Source: Flavobacterium sp. Root186
Lineage (GTDB): Bacteria; Bacteroidota; Bacteroidia; Flavobacteriales; Flavobacteriaceae
DNA length: 64,000 nucleotides
Reading direction: 5' to 3'
NCBI RefSeq assembly: GCF_001428525.1
Contig: NZ_LMHW01000010.1
Span: 758,504-822,503, forward strand
In this document: positions 15,662-24,841 of the stretch, piece after piece
How the letters are laid out: each line of letters starts with the position of its first letter
Position numbering within the stretch: position 1 is the stretch's first letter
Notes under the pieces: generated by a model
What the model saw: only the letters and a program-made list of their open reading frames with translations
Database searches by the model: none
What the model was told of the DNA's origin: nothing
Translations under genes and position numbers: made by a program

Positions 15662-16447
15662 CTAAAATAAAACCTCTTTAGCAATTATATAAAAACCCAT
15701 TACAAGAACAAACCAGCCAAAAAGCGGTTTTAATTTGGTCCCGTCGATTTTTTTAGAAAACTGACTTCCAATTAACATTCCGAGAAGTGCCATTCCAGAA
15801 ACGCCTAATAAAAAAGTATAATCTATTGGAGTTCCTATATATAAATCACCTCCAAAACCTATTGAAGAATTGATTGTGATAATCAATAATGAAGTTCCTA
15901 CAGCTTGCTTCATTGGTAATTTTGCAAAAAATAAAAGGGCAGGAATAATTAAAAATCCACCGCCGGCACCAAGAAACCCGGTTACAATTCCCACTAAAAA
16001 ACCAATGATACTTAATTGGACATAATTGGTTTCGGTACTTTTTATTTCCGGAAGGTTTTTTCGAATCATCGAAATTGCCGCCGTTATCATCAAAACTGAA
16101 AAGACAATCATAATCAGAAAATCTTTTGAAACGGTATATGACGCTACAGAAAAAAGTGTCGCAGCGATTTGGGGAAATATAACTTCGCGGATGATCAAAA
16201 TCGAAATTACAGAAGGAATCGCAAAATAAAGTGCTGATTTTAGTTTAAGATTTCCCATTTTATAATGGCTGTAACTTCCAAATAATGCGGTTAGTCCAAC
16301 AATAAATAAAGAATAAGAAGTAGCCTGATCAGGATTTACTTTAAATAAATACACCAAAATAGGAATGGTCAATATCGATCCCCCGCCACCAATTAAGCCC
16401 AGCGAAACCCCGATAATGATTGAAGCAAAATATCCTAAATATTCCAT
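15662..16447 (-). CDS. TauE/SafE-family sulfite/anion exporter
   Basis: A 261-residue membrane protein with about eight TM segments and the internal duplication typical of TauE/SafE. The duplicated motifs IGVSLGLIGGGGSILTIPILVYL (near residues 12-34) and VGIVTGFLGAGGGFLIIPALLFF (near 151-173) are clear. Members export sulfite, sulfoacetate or similar anions. It sits downstream of a Crp/Fnr-type regulator on the same strand and in a stretch with persulfide and rhodanese genes, so sulfite or thiosulfate is a reasonable guess. A 232-base fold-back separates it from the regulator. Confidence 0.9.
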   Translation of the reverse strand: MEYLGYFASIIIGVSLGLIGGGGSILTIPILVYLFKVNPDQATSYSLFIVGLTALFGSYSHYKMGNLKLKSALYFAIPSVISILIIREVIFPQIAATLFSVASYTVSKDFLIMIVFSVLMITAAISMIRKNLPEIKSTETNYVQLSIIGFLVGIVTGFLGAGGGFLIIPALLFFAKLPMKQAVGTSLLIITINSSIGFGGDLYIGTPIDYTFLLGVSGMALLGMLIGSQFSKKIDGTKLKPLFGWFVLVMGFYIIAKEVLF

Positions 16448-16520
16448 TGCATTTATTTTTATGCAAAGTTGCTTCGGAAATTAGAATCCTACAGTAACAT
16501 TTATCACATAGGGAATTTTT

Positions 16521-16753
16521 ACCCACAGGTTTTACGGATGGAACGGGTTGACACAGATTAAAGATTTTTTTTTCACGCAGATTTTGCAGATAATCGCAGA
16601 TTTAATTTAGAAATAAATAAAATCTGCGATTATCTGCTTAAATCTGCAAAATCTGCGTGAAATAAAATATTAAAAAAAAATCTATGCAAATCTTTTAATC
16701 TGTGGTAAAAAATAAATCAGTGCTAACCCGTTTCATCCGTAAAACCCGTGGGC
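16521..16753. repeat. 232-base imperfect inverted repeat filling the intergenic gap
   Basis: The outer arms 16522-16549 and 16725-16752 match with two mismatches in 28. Inside them CACAGATTAAAGATT pairs with AATCTTTTAATCTGTG (16689-16704). The core 16572-16603 is mirrored by 16621-16662 with one 10-base gap. The fold-back occupies nearly the whole 308-base gap and starts 3 bases past the Crp/Fnr stop codon. It contains no gene. Confidence 0.88.
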
Positions 16754-16755
16754 AA

Positions 16756-17382
16756 TTATTTTAAAAGTTCAATCTGGTTACGGTTTAGTTTAACCAAACC
16801 TCGCTGTTCCATTTTTTTTAGTAAGCGTGAAACAACTTCTCTTGAAGTATTTAATTCGGTGGCGATTTCCTGATGTGAAAGTTTGACTTCAGAGCAGCCG
16901 CAGGCATCTGAATGTCTTTTTAAGTAAAATTCCAAACGCTCATCCATAGATCGGAAAGCGATATTATCGACAACTTCCAGAACTTCTTCAAAACGACTTC
17001 GATAAGTTTCAATTACAAATTCGTACCACGATCTGTGTTCCATCATCCATTTGTCCATCATTTGCAGCGGAATCATCATAACTGAAACATCTTCAACAAC
17101 TTTTGCCATGATTTGGCTTTTCTCGCTTTTTGCGGTACAAATCATCGAAATGGCGCAGGCTTGTCCGGGCTGCAGGTAATACATTAAAAATTCGCCTCCA
17201 TCTTCGCCTTCACGGTAAATTTTGATTTTTCCTTTAGTTATTAAAACTGTGTTTTTAATATATTGTCCGGTGCGCATTAAAATAGTTCCGGCCTCAAAAT
17301 CCTGATGGCTTCCGTTTTCTTCAATAGTAGCAATAAGTTCGCTGGAGAAATTAGGAAAGATGTTTTTTAATGAATTTTGCAT
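16756..17382 (-). CDS. Crp/Fnr-family transcriptional regulator
   Basis: A 208-residue regulator with an N-terminal cyclic-nucleotide-type beta-roll (GTILMRTGQYIKNTVLITKGKIKIYREGEDGGE, about residues 32-64) and a C-terminal HTH_Crp (LSHQEIATELNTSREVVSRLLKKMEQRGLV, about 168-197). A Cys pair or cluster that could hold an Fe-S centre is not seen at the N-terminus, though CxxS-like and CGC residues occur mid-protein (DACGCSE). Its placement upstream of tauE and near the rhodanese/persulfide genes suggests it controls sulfur detoxification. It is divergent from the rhodanese gene at 17822. The effector is unknown. Confidence 0.92.
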   Translation of the reverse strand: MQNSLKNIFPNFSSELIATIEENGSHQDFEAGTILMRTGQYIKNTVLITKGKIKIYREGEDGGEFLMYYLQPGQACAISMICTAKSEKSQIMAKVVEDVSVMMIPLQMMDKWMMEHRSWYEFVIETYRSRFEEVLEVVDNIAFRSMDERLEFYLKRHSDACGCSEVKLSHQEIATELNTSREVVSRLLKKMEQRGLVKLNRNQIELLK

Positions 17383-17400
17383 GTATTGTATTGTTTTTTT

Positions 17401-17458
17401 GCCACGAATTACACGAATTTACACAAATCAATTCGTGAAAATTTGTGTAATTCGTGGC
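17401..17458. repeat. GCCACGAATTACAC hairpin repeat
   Basis: GCCACGAATTACAC at 17401 is mirrored by GTGTAATTCGTGGC ending at 17458. Looser copies follow at 17490-17540. The same unit appears after cydB (13775-13810). It lies 18 bases upstream of the Crp/Fnr start, so on the minus strand it may be in its leader. The remaining bases to 17821 are AT-rich with no gene seen. Confidence 0.75.
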
Positions 17459-17821
17459 GAATATTTCCGATCATTATAATCTTTTAATCAGTGGCAAAAT
17501 AAATTTCAACATAAATCATTCATGTAATTCATGGCAAAACATTTTATCAAAAAGAGATTAAAAATTATAATTTTTTACAAAGATAATAGTTTCAACTGTC
17601 ATTAATTATCAGAAAACTATATTTAAAGGTATTTTGCGCAAATGAAAAAATCCTATTTTCTATCGATTTTATAGGATGTATTTTTAAAAATAGTAAGTAA
17701 ATTTGTGTTTCACTGATTATAATACTTTCTCTAAAACGTTTTCTGAGAATAATAATCGAAATCGCATTTGGTACGTTTTTAATTAATAGAAACGTCGTAA
17801 TTTTACAAAAACACATTTATT

Positions 17822-18133
17822 ATGAATTTATCACAAGAAGATTGGGTTAATCAGCTTGCTGCTGACGAGAATGCAGTTATACTGGACGTAAGAACTGAAG
17901 ACGAATTTAATGATGGCTATATTGAAAATGCTTTAAACATTGATATCAATAAAGGTCAGGGTTTTATTTATGAAATCGAAGAATTAGATAAAAATAAAAA
18001 TTACTACGTGTATTGCCGTTCTGGAGCGAGAAGCGCTAAAGCATGTCAGGTTATGAATGAATTAGGTATCGAAAATGCCTATAATCTGCTAGGCGGAATT
18101 CTGGACTGGGAAGGCGAAACCGTACAACCATAA
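17822..18133 (+). CDS. single-domain rhodanese
   Basis: A 103-residue cytoplasmic sulfurtransferase with one rhodanese domain. The DVRTEDEFNDGYIENALNI segment and the active-site loop YCRSGARS with Cys65 are intact. Such proteins carry sulfane sulfur as a Cys persulfide and can move it between thiosulfate, glutathione-type thiols and acceptor proteins. It is divergently placed from the Crp/Fnr regulator and likely belongs to the same sulfur-stress response as the CstB-like gene. An intrinsic terminator (18137-18166) follows directly. Confidence 0.93.
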   Translation: MNLSQEDWVNQLAADENAVILDVRTEDEFNDGYIENALNIDINKGQGFIYEIEELDKNKNYYVYCRSGARSAKACQVMNELGIENAYNLLGGILDWEGETVQP

Positions 18134-18136
18134 AAT

Positions 18137-18166
18137 GAAAAAGAGGCGAAAAAGAGCCTCTTTTTT
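18137..18166 (+). terminator. terminator after rhodanese gene
   Basis: AAGAGGC pairs with GCCTCTT, followed by T6, 4 bases beyond the stop codon. Confidence 0.85.
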
Positions 18167-18207
18167 CATTAAACCGCTATTAATAACCAAATAAAAATTA
18201 CCAGATT

Positions 18208-19788
18208 ATGAGTTTAATACCAGAAGAATTTGAGATTAAAAGCCTTATAAATCAAGATACTTACCTTGTAAATGGAGAATTAAAACAATGGACAGGGCAA
18301 ACCACACCTGTGTTTTCGACTATTTCTTCTACAGAAAAATATACGCCTACATTATTAGGATCTATTCCGTTTATGGCAGAAGCAGAAGCTGCCGAAGTTG
18401 TTGAAGCTGCAAATGCCGCTTACAATAAAGGTCAGGGATTATGGCCAACTATGAAAGTAGCGGACCGTATTAAATGCATGGAGAATTTCGTTACCCAAAT
18501 GAAAGAAACCCGCGAAGAAGTAGTGAAGCTTTTAATGTGGGAAATTGGAAAAAACCTTGGCGATTCTCAAAAAGAATTTGACAGAACTGTCGAATATATT
18601 TATGATACTATTGCCAGCTACAAAGAATTAAACGGACGAAGCGCACATTTTGAAAAAGTGCAGGGTGTAAACGCAATGATTCGCCGCGGACCTCTTGGAG
18701 TGGTTTTATGTCTTGGGCCTTACAATTATCCTTTAAACGAAACTTTCTCTTTATTGATTCCGGCTTTGATTATGGGTAACACTGTGATCTTTAAACCGGC
18801 TAAACATGGTGTATTATGTATTTCGCCATTGTTAGAAGCTTTTAGAAGCAGTTTTCCAAAAGGTGTTATCAATATCGTCTACGGTAGAGGAAGAGAAGTT
18901 GCTTCTCCAATTATGAAATCGGGTAAAATTGATGTTTTGGCATTAATTGGAAACAGTAAATCGGCGATTGCTTTACAAGATCAGCATCCAAATAAAAACA
19001 GACTTCGTTTAATTTTAGGATTAGAAGCTAAAAACCCGGCGATTATTCTTCCGGATGCCGATTTAGATTTGGCAATTCAGGAATGTATTACAGGAACTTT
19101 GTCTTTTAACGGTCAGCGTTGTACGGCATTAAAAGTTTTATATGTTCACGAATCAATTATAGAAGAGTTTAATAAAAGATTCTCTGAAAAAGTGGATGCA
19201 TTACAGTTTGGAAATCCGTGGGAAAAAGGAGCTGCATTGACACCACTTCCAGAAACAGATAAACCACATTATATTCAGGGATTAATTGACGATGCTGTTC
19301 ATAAAGGTGCTAAAATCCTGAATGAAAAAGGAGGAAAACATACTGATAATTTTATTTTTCCAGCCGTTTTGTATCCGGTAAACAGCAAAATGCGTGTGTA
19401 TCACGAAGAACAATTTGGACCGGTAGTGCCAATTATTTCTTTTAAAGATATTCAGCAGCCGTTAGAAGATATGGCTGAATCAAATTACGGACAGCAGGTA
19501 AGTTTGTTCGGAAAAGATATTAAAACCCTTGCACCGCTTATCGATGCTTTGGTAAACTTAGTATGCCGTGTGAACTTAAACAGTTCTTGCCAAAGAGGTC
19601 CGGATGCTTTCCCATTTACAGGTCGTAAAGATTCTGCAGTTGGTACTTTAAGTATTCCAGATGCTTTGCGTTCTTTCTCAATTCGTACGTTTGTCGCTTC
19701 AAAAGATATCGCTTATAACAATGAAATTTTGCAGGAATTGCTAAACAGCAAAGAATCAAACTTCATTAATACCGACTATATTTTGTAG
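18208..19788 (+). CDS. NADP-dependent glyceraldehyde-3-phosphate dehydrogenase (GapN-like)
   Basis: A 526-residue aldehyde dehydrogenase-superfamily enzyme. Catalytic residues are in place: Asn173 (GPYNYP), Glu273 ([10 protein letters not shown]) and Cys305 (NGQRCTALK). The sequence around them, especially NGQRCTALK and [31 protein letters not shown] near the C-terminus, is that of non-phosphorylating GAPDH (GapN). That enzyme oxidises glyceraldehyde-3-phosphate straight to 3-phosphoglycerate and yields NADPH instead of ATP. It is a single gene with an inexact G-U-containing terminator after it (about 19813-19848). Confidence 0.88.
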   Translation: MSLIPEEFEIKSLINQDTYLVNGELKQWTGQTTPVFSTISSTEKYTPTLLGSIPFMAEAEAAEVVEAANAAYNKGQGLWPTMKVADRIKCMENFVTQMKETREEVVKLLMWEIGKNLGDSQKEFDRTVEYIYDTIASYKELNGRSAHFEKVQGVNAMIRRGPLGVVLCLGPYNYPLNETFSLLIPALIMGNTVIFKPAKHGVLCISPLLEAFRSSFPKGVINIVYGRGREVASPIMKSGKIDVLALIGNSKSAIALQDQHPNKNRLRLILGLEAKNPAIILPDADLDLAIQECITGTLSFNGQRCTALKVLYVHESIIEEFNKRFSEKVDALQFGNPWEKGAALTPLPETDKPHYIQGLIDDAVHKGAKILNEKGGKHTDNFIFPAVLYPVNSKMRVYHEEQFGPVVPIISFKDIQQPLEDMAESNYGQQVSLFGKDIKTLAPLIDALVNLVCRVNLNSSCQRGPDAFPFTGRKDSAVGTLSIPDALRSFSIRTFVASKDIAYNNEILQELLNSKESNFINTDYIL

Positions 19789-19812
19789 TATCAAGGTTAT
19801 ATATTAATTGTA

Positions 19813-19848
19813 GATACCGTCTTTTTCTTTTTGAATTAGGCGGTTTTT
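19813..19848 (+). terminator. probable terminator after GapN gene
   Basis: ACCGTC pairs with GGCGGT (one G-U pair), followed by a T-rich run. The next bases (19857-19895) hold GTTGCTAAG-type repeats of unknown role. Confidence 0.5.
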
Positions 19849-20004
19849 CTTTTTTTACAAGTTGCTGAGGTTCTAAGTTGCTAAGATTCTGAGTTTTTTT
19901 AATTTTTTTATTCTTTAAAAACATAATTTTATAAAGTTTTGTAACATTATTTTAAAAATTGGGTCTTATTAACATCATTTAATCATCAAACCAAAAAACA
20001 ACTT

Positions 20005-21876
20005 ATGAAAAAAAGACTATCTCAATTTGCATTTATTGCTTTTTTGATTTTGGCACAAACCAGCTTTGCACAAGAGCTTTATATGCCCCGAAATATTAAA
20101 GAAGCTTACGCCAAAGGTACTCGTTCGAAAGACGGAAAACCAGGAAAAAACTACTGGCAGAACCATGGAAAATATACAATGGATATTACCGTTGATGCCA
20201 AAACAAAATTGGTCAGTGGAACAGAAACAATTGTTTACGAAAACAACAGTAACGATAGTTTAAGAAACCTTGCGATTCGATTTGTAAATAATCTTCATAA
20301 ACCTTCTTCTCCAAGAGGCGGGAGCGTAAGTGATGATTTTTTAAGTAACGGATTAACGATCACATCTCTAAAAGTAGCTGACGTAGTCTATAAAGAAGAT
20401 GCCAGAAGCTGGGGAACGGTTGGAAACGTGAAATTGAAAAAAGCAATTGCACCACATTCTAAAATTACCATTAATATCGACTGGAATTATCCTTTATCTA
20501 AAGAAAGCGGAAGAGAGGGACAAATTGACGAAACTACATTTTTTGTAGCGTATAGTTATCCTAGAGTTTCTGTTTTTGATGATTATAACGGCTGGGACAG
20601 ATTAGCCCATACAGATCGTCAGGAATTTTACAATGATTTCAACGATTATGTTTACTCTGTAAAAGCACCAAAAAATTATGTGGTTTATGCAACCGGAGAT
20701 TTCTTAAATCCAGATGAGGTTTTACAGCCTGACTTTGCAGCACGTTTGAAAAAATCGTACATAACAGATGAAATCATGCATATCGCAAACGAACAGGAAA
20801 TGAAAAGCGGTATCGTCACCAAGCAAAACGACTGGAATGTCTGGAAATTTGAAGTTAAAAATATCTCAGATGTTTGCTTTGGTTTAAGCGATCATTATTT
20901 ATGGGATGCGAGCAGCGTTGTGGTAGATAAAAAAACAAATCGCCGCGCCAGTGTTCAGGCAGCTTATGATGTGAAAGGAACAGATTTTATAAATTCAATT
21001 AAAAACAATCAGTATGCTTTAGATTGGTTTTCTAACAATTGGCCTGGAGTTCCGTATCCATTTTCTAAAATGACAGCTTTTCAGGGTTTTGCAGATATGG
21101 AATATCCAATGATGTGTAACGATTCGCAAACGGACGATCCAAAATTTGCTCAATTGGTTCAGGATCATGAAGTAGCACATACATATTTTCCTTTTTATAT
21201 GGGAATCAACGAAACACGTTACGCTTTTATGGATGAAGGCTGGGCAACAACTTTTGAATATTTAATTGGTATTGCTGAACACGGAAAAGAAGCTGCAGAT
21301 AAATTTTATAAAGAATTTAGAGTGGAACAATACATTAACGACAAATCGACAGAAGAAGACCAGCCCATAATCTCAATGTCAACACAAGTTTCTGGTCCGG
21401 GTTATGGAAATAACTCTTACGGAAAAGCATCTCTTTCTTATATAGCTTTAAAAGATTTACTTGGAGATGATTTATTTAAAAAATCACTGCATCATTATAT
21501 GGATACCTGGAACGGGAAACACCCAATTCCGTGGGATTATTTTAATTCGATGAATACAGCCTCAGGAAAAAACCTGAACTGGTTTTTCAATAACTGGTTC
21601 TTTACAAACAATTACATCGATCTTTCTGTTAAAGACGTTTCAAAAAATGCAGTTTCTATCGAAAACAAAGGAGGTTTTGCCATTCCGTTTGATGTAAATA
21701 TAGTGTATGCAGACAACTCTACAGAAACGGTACATCAGACTCCGGGAGTTTGGGAGAAAAATCAAAATTCAGTTTCAGTAGCTTTAAGCAGTAAAAAGCA
21801 AATTAAAAAAGTTACGCTGGACGGCGGTATTTTTATGGATGCGACACCAGACAATAATACTTGGGCAGCCAAATAA
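20005..21876 (+). CDS. secreted M1-family zinc aminopeptidase
   Basis: A 623-residue exported peptidase. A signal peptide ends near SFAQ (residue 23). An N-terminal beta-domain is followed by the thermolysin-like catalytic domain with HEVAH (388-392) and the third zinc ligand Glu411, 18 residues on. GFADMEYPM (361-369) stands where other M1 enzymes have GAMEN and is expected to bind the substrate amino terminus. Family members trim peptides in the periplasm. The protein lacks the long C-terminal helical domain of PepN. No T9SS sorting domain is seen. Confidence 0.93.
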   Translation: MKKRLSQFAFIAFLILAQTSFAQELYMPRNIKEAYAKGTRSKDGKPGKNYWQNHGKYTMDITVDAKTKLVSGTETIVYENNSNDSLRNLAIRFVNNLHKPSSPRGGSVSDDFLSNGLTITSLKVADVVYKEDARSWGTVGNVKLKKAIAPHSKITINIDWNYPLSKESGREGQIDETTFFVAYSYPRVSVFDDYNGWDRLAHTDRQEFYNDFNDYVYSVKAPKNYVVYATGDFLNPDEVLQPDFAARLKKSYITDEIMHIANEQEMKSGIVTKQNDWNVWKFEVKNISDVCFGLSDHYLWDASSVVVDKKTNRRASVQAAYDVKGTDFINSIKNNQYALDWFSNNWPGVPYPFSKMTAFQGFADMEYPMMCNDSQTDDPKFAQLVQDHEVAHTYFPFYMGINETRYAFMDEGWATTFEYLIGIAEHGKEAADKFYKEFRVEQYINDKSTEEDQPIISMSTQVSGPGYGNNSYGKASLSYIALKDLLGDDLFKKSLHHYMDTWNGKHPIPWDYFNSMNTASGKNLNWFFNNWFFTNNYIDLSVKDVSKNAVSIENKGGFAIPFDVNIVYADNSTETVHQTPGVWEKNQNSVSVALSSKKQIKKVTLDGGIFMDATPDNNTWAAK

Positions 21877-21885
21877 AAAATCTAA

Positions 21886-21922
21886 AAGCCGTCTTTTTTT
21901 AATGATTAAGGCGGTTTTTTTA
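21886..21922 (+). terminator. probable terminator after M1 peptidase gene
   Basis: AGCCGTC and GGCGGTT can pair (with G-U) around an AT-rich loop, followed by T7, 10 bases past the stop. Confidence 0.55.
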
Positions 21923-21972
21923 TCAGTCATAAAAAAAATATTTTAACAATCAATCAAAATAAAATAACAATT

Positions 21973-23238
21973 ATGAAAAGCAACATAGTAAGGATTTTAG
22001 TGAATAAACTAACCTTGTTTTTTATTTTTTTGATGTTGTCTAATTTTGGATTTTCTCAGAAAAATTCAAAAATCGAAATAGGAACCATCGATAGTATTTC
22101 GTCTAAAATTTTAAATGAAAATAGAAAAATATGGATTCATCTTCCAAGAAGTTTAAAATATGCAGGAGTTTTTGCAAAAAAAAAATATCCGGTTGTTTAT
22201 TTACTTGATGGCGATGCTCATTTTAGTTCTGTTGTGGGAATGATTGAACAATTGAGCGAAATAAACGGAAATACAAACTGTCCGGAAATGATTGTAGTTG
22301 GTATTACAAATACAAATCGTAATCGGGATTTAACGCCAACACATTCAGAGGTTGATCTTCCGTTTGTACCGAAAACGGTAAGTGATCAATCTGGAGGCGG
22401 AGAAAAATTTGCAGAGTTTCTGGAAAAAGAATTGATTCCGTATATCAATACTAAATATCCTACTGCTCCATACAAAACATTAGTTGGGCATTCTTTTGGA
22501 GGATTGACTGTTATGAATATTTTGACCAACCATACTTCTTTATTCAATTCATACGTTGCTATTGATCCAAGTATGTGGTGGGATCACGACCGGTTTTTAA
22601 AAGAAACCACTAAAAAATTAGCCACTAAAAACTTAACTAATATTTCATTGTTTTTGGCAGCCGCAAATACAATGGATGATCATATGGATTTGATAAAAGT
22701 TAGAAAAGACACAACTGTTTTTACCAGACATATCAGAGCTATTTTAGATTTAAATGATTTTCTTAAAGAGAATAAAAAAAGCAATCTTAATTATGATTAC
22801 AAATATTATAACGAAGATGATCATGGTTCTGTACCCTTAATTGCAACTTATGATGCTTTCCGTTTTATCTTTAAATTCAATCAATTAAAGCTTTCTATAC
22901 CGGAACAAATTGATTTTAATAAAGAAGTTTTTGCCAAAATTGAAAAGCACTTTAAAGAGGTTTCAAAACATTTAGGGTATAAAGTGGATGTTCCGGAAAG
23001 CACAGTAAATAACTTTGCCTATCAATCACTCGGCAAAAAAGATTTAGAACTTGCCGGATATTTATTCAAACTAAATGTTGCCAATTATCCGCAAAGTCCA
23101 AATGTATACGATTCATTAGGCGATTTTTATGAAGCAAGCGGAGACAAGAAAAATGCAATTGCAAATTATGAAAAAGTGCTGGCAATGGATAAAAACTTTC
23201 CTGAAACAAAAGGAAAATTAGATAAGCTTTTAAAATAA
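21973..23238 (+). CDS. secreted alpha/beta-hydrolase (Fes/IroE-like esterase) with TPR tail
   Basis: A 421-residue exported protein with a signal peptide ending about residue 29 (GFSQ). The esterase domain (PF00756 type) has the oxyanion-side YLLDGDAHF (near 76-84) and the nucleophile elbow LVGHSFGG with Ser174. A candidate catalytic His lies in DDHGSVP. The C-terminal 90 residues form TPR-like helices (SPNVYDSLGDFYEASGDKKNAIANYEKVL). Relatives hydrolyse siderophore esters or other small esters; the substrate here is not indicated. The ACT-domain gene follows after 10 bases. Confidence 0.88.
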   Translation: MKSNIVRILVNKLTLFFIFLMLSNFGFSQKNSKIEIGTIDSISSKILNENRKIWIHLPRSLKYAGVFAKKKYPVVYLLDGDAHFSSVVGMIEQLSEINGNTNCPEMIVVGITNTNRNRDLTPTHSEVDLPFVPKTVSDQSGGGEKFAEFLEKELIPYINTKYPTAPYKTLVGHSFGGLTVMNILTNHTSLFNSYVAIDPSMWWDHDRFLKETTKKLATKNLTNISLFLAAANTMDDHMDLIKVRKDTTVFTRHIRAILDLNDFLKENKKSNLNYDYKYYNEDDHGSVPLIATYDAFRFIFKFNQLKLSIPEQIDFNKEVFAKIEKHFKEVSKHLGYKVDVPESTVNNFAYQSLGKKDLELAGYLFKLNVANYPQSPNVYDSLGDFYEASGDKKNAIANYEKVLAMDKNFPETKGKLDKLLK

Positions 23239-23248
23239 AACAGAAAAA

Positions 23249-23641
23249 ATGTCAGGAGAAAAAGATCTTCAAAAATTGCTTAAAACGATGAAGCCTGAAC
23301 ATAAACAGGGAGATTATGTTTTTTGTAAAGTTGATAAATTAGAGAATTTCAATTTAGATGAAGTTGAAATGTTTTTTAGAGAAAAAGAAGCTATAACTCT
23401 TATTCTAAGAGAAGAAATAGCAGTAAAAATGAAACTGAATTACTTCGTTGTAATGTCATGGATAACACTTTCTGTACATTCTTCACTCGAAGCTGTGGGC
23501 TTAACAGCTGCATTTTCGAAAGCACTTTCAAATCATAATATAAGCTGTAATGTTGTTGCCGCATTTTATCACGACCATATTTTTGTCAATAAAAAAGATG
23601 TCAAACAAGCAATGGAAATTTTAAATTCATTTTCGAATTAA
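23249..23641 (+). CDS. ACT-domain protein
   Basis: A 130-residue cytoplasmic protein with two ACT-like halves. The first (about 1-60) includes GDYVFCKVDK and a segment ending in AITLILREE. The second (about 62-128) includes WITLSVHSSLEAVGLTAAFSKALSNHNISCNVVAAFYHDHIFV, a typical ACT repeat of the DUF2241/ACT_3 plus ACT_7 kind. ACT domains bind amino acids and regulate partners. This stand-alone form has no visible enzyme domain. It is cotranscribed with the upstream esterase (10-base gap), but no functional tie is obvious. Confidence 0.85.
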   Translation: MSGEKDLQKLLKTMKPEHKQGDYVFCKVDKLENFNLDEVEMFFREKEAITLILREEIAVKMKLNYFVVMSWITLSVHSSLEAVGLTAAFSKALSNHNISCNVVAAFYHDHIFVNKKDVKQAMEILNSFSN

Positions 23642-23653
23642 AAAAACTTTCGA

Positions 23654-23718
23654 TTTAAACTTTATTTTATTTGTAAGAAAAATACCTTATTATTGCAAAA
23701 AATAAAATAAAGTTTAAA
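23654..23718 (+). promoter_or_regulatory. perfect 19-bp inverted repeat next to a start codon
   Basis: The arms TTTAAACTTTATTTTATTT (23654-23672) and its exact reverse complement (23700-23718) enclose 27 bases. The right arm ends 3 bases before the start codon at 23722. As RNA it would trap the translation start region; as DNA it could be an operator. There is no T-run, so it is not a typical terminator. Confidence 0.7.
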
Positions 23719-23721
23719 GAG

Positions 23722-24339
23722 ATGAAAAATTATTTGATCCTTATCATTTTGCTTTTTTCCGTTAAAAGTATAGCGCAAAATGCTTCAAAAGAGACATTTC
23801 AGAAAAATAAATATGAATTGGCAGTTTCATATTTAAAAAAATCAGATTATGTAAAAGCTCTTGATTTGTTTTCAATTGCATCCAAAATTAAACCGGAAAG
23901 CCAAATTGGACAGGAATCATTAAGAGAGGTAGATACCTTAAAAGAAATCTTAAGAAAAGATATTTTAGAAAAAATAAACGGAACTTGGTTAATTACCGGT
24001 AATAAACCAATTTGGACCGTTACAGCCAAGGAGGATTTTAAAAAACAAAAAGTTGATAAATTAGTAGAAGTCGCACAAGATAAAATTTTGTTTTATGAAC
24101 GAGATCGCAAATCAAAAGTGAAAACACTGATCAAGACAGAGGATATACTTTACTTTAACGATGACAGATCTGATTCTTTATATTTGGCAATTATATTATC
24201 CGATGGCAGAATTTGGGATTGTCTTTTAAATGAAGATTCTAAAGTAATGCGTGCCATTAACATAGCAAAATATGAAAAAAAAGGTGTTCAAAAAATAACC
24301 GAAAGCAACTCTGAAGTTTATTTTATAAGAACTATGTAA
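23722..24339 (+). CDS. exported protein of unknown function with short TPR-like segment
   Basis: A 205-residue protein with a signal peptide ending near SIAQ (residue 19). Residues 25-65 look like one to two TPR helices (ELAVSYLKKSDYVKALDLFSIASKIKP). The rest is a predicted beta-rich domain beginning at NGTWLITGNKPIWTV that recalls lipocalin-like stress proteins, but no family is assigned. The start codon is right after a perfect 19-bp inverted repeat, so expression may be controlled at this point. A terminator (24357-24392) follows. Confidence 0.75.
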   Translation: MKNYLILIILLFSVKSIAQNASKETFQKNKYELAVSYLKKSDYVKALDLFSIASKIKPESQIGQESLREVDTLKEILRKDILEKINGTWLITGNKPIWTVTAKEDFKKQKVDKLVEVAQDKILFYERDRKSKVKTLIKTEDILYFNDDRSDSLYLAIILSDGRIWDCLLNEDSKVMRAINIAKYEKKGVQKITESNSEVYFIRTM

Positions 24340-24356
24340 TTCTAAAATCAATATAA

Positions 24357-24392
24357 CCAAAAAGGGGATCTACTTAAAGATTCCCTTTTTTA
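24357..24392 (+). terminator. terminator
   Basis: AAAGGGGATC pairs with GATTCCCTTT (one G-U), followed by T-rich DNA, between the 205-residue gene and the GNAT gene. Confidence 0.75.
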
Positions 24393-24436
24393 TTTTAAAA
24401 TTAGTGTAATTTTGAAATATCAGAAATAAATATAAA

Positions 24437-24841
24437 ATGGAAATCAAAGCAATTCAAGCTTCAGAAACCTGGCAGATCAGACACGAAGTAATGTGGCCGG
24501 ATCAGCCTTTTGAATTTGTACAATTAGAAGAAGACAATTCAGGATTTCATTTTGGAGTTTTTGAGGATCATAAATTGGTTTCTATAGTTTCCTGCTTTAT
24601 TGAAGGTAAAGAAATGCAGTTTAGAAAATTAGCCACTTTAACAGAATATCAGGGAAAAGGAATCGCTTCTCATCTTTTAGAATATATTTTACAGTTTGCA
24701 AAAGAAAAGCATTTAGAAAAAGTCTGGTGCAATGCAAGAACCAATAAAAAGGCCTTTTATGAAAAATTTGGAATGAAAGATACTTTTAAAGCTTTTGCCA
24801 AAGCCGGACAGGAATTTACCATTATGGAAGTCAATTTCTGA
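24437..24841 (+). CDS. GNAT-family N-acetyltransferase
   Basis: A 134-residue cytoplasmic enzyme with the GNAT fold. The acetyl-CoA binding motif A is visible as RKLATLTEYQGKGIASHLLEYIL (residues about 65-87), including the Q-x-x-G-x-G/A core. Motif B follows (VWCNARTNKKAFYEKFGMK, 95-113). The short length and the C-terminal Tyr/Phe-rich strand fit ElaA-like or generic YitI-like members. The acceptor is unknown. It stands alone. Confidence 0.9.
   Translation: MEIKAIQASETWQIRHEVMWPDQPFEFVQLEEDNSGFHFGVFEDHKLVSIVSCFIEGKEMQFRKLATLTEYQGKGIASHLLEYILQFAKEKHLEKVWCNARTNKKAFYEKFGMKDTFKAFAKAGQEFTIMEVNF

Noticed and set aside
17592..17816. 74-residue minus-strand frame
   Set aside because: AT-rich, Ile/Phe-heavy translation in a divergent intergenic gap, with no start context; probably chance.
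20052..20072. Second TGGCAC...TTTGCA pair resembling sigma-54
   Set aside because: The GG to GC distance is about 14 instead of 10 and it lies inside the M1 peptidase coding region.
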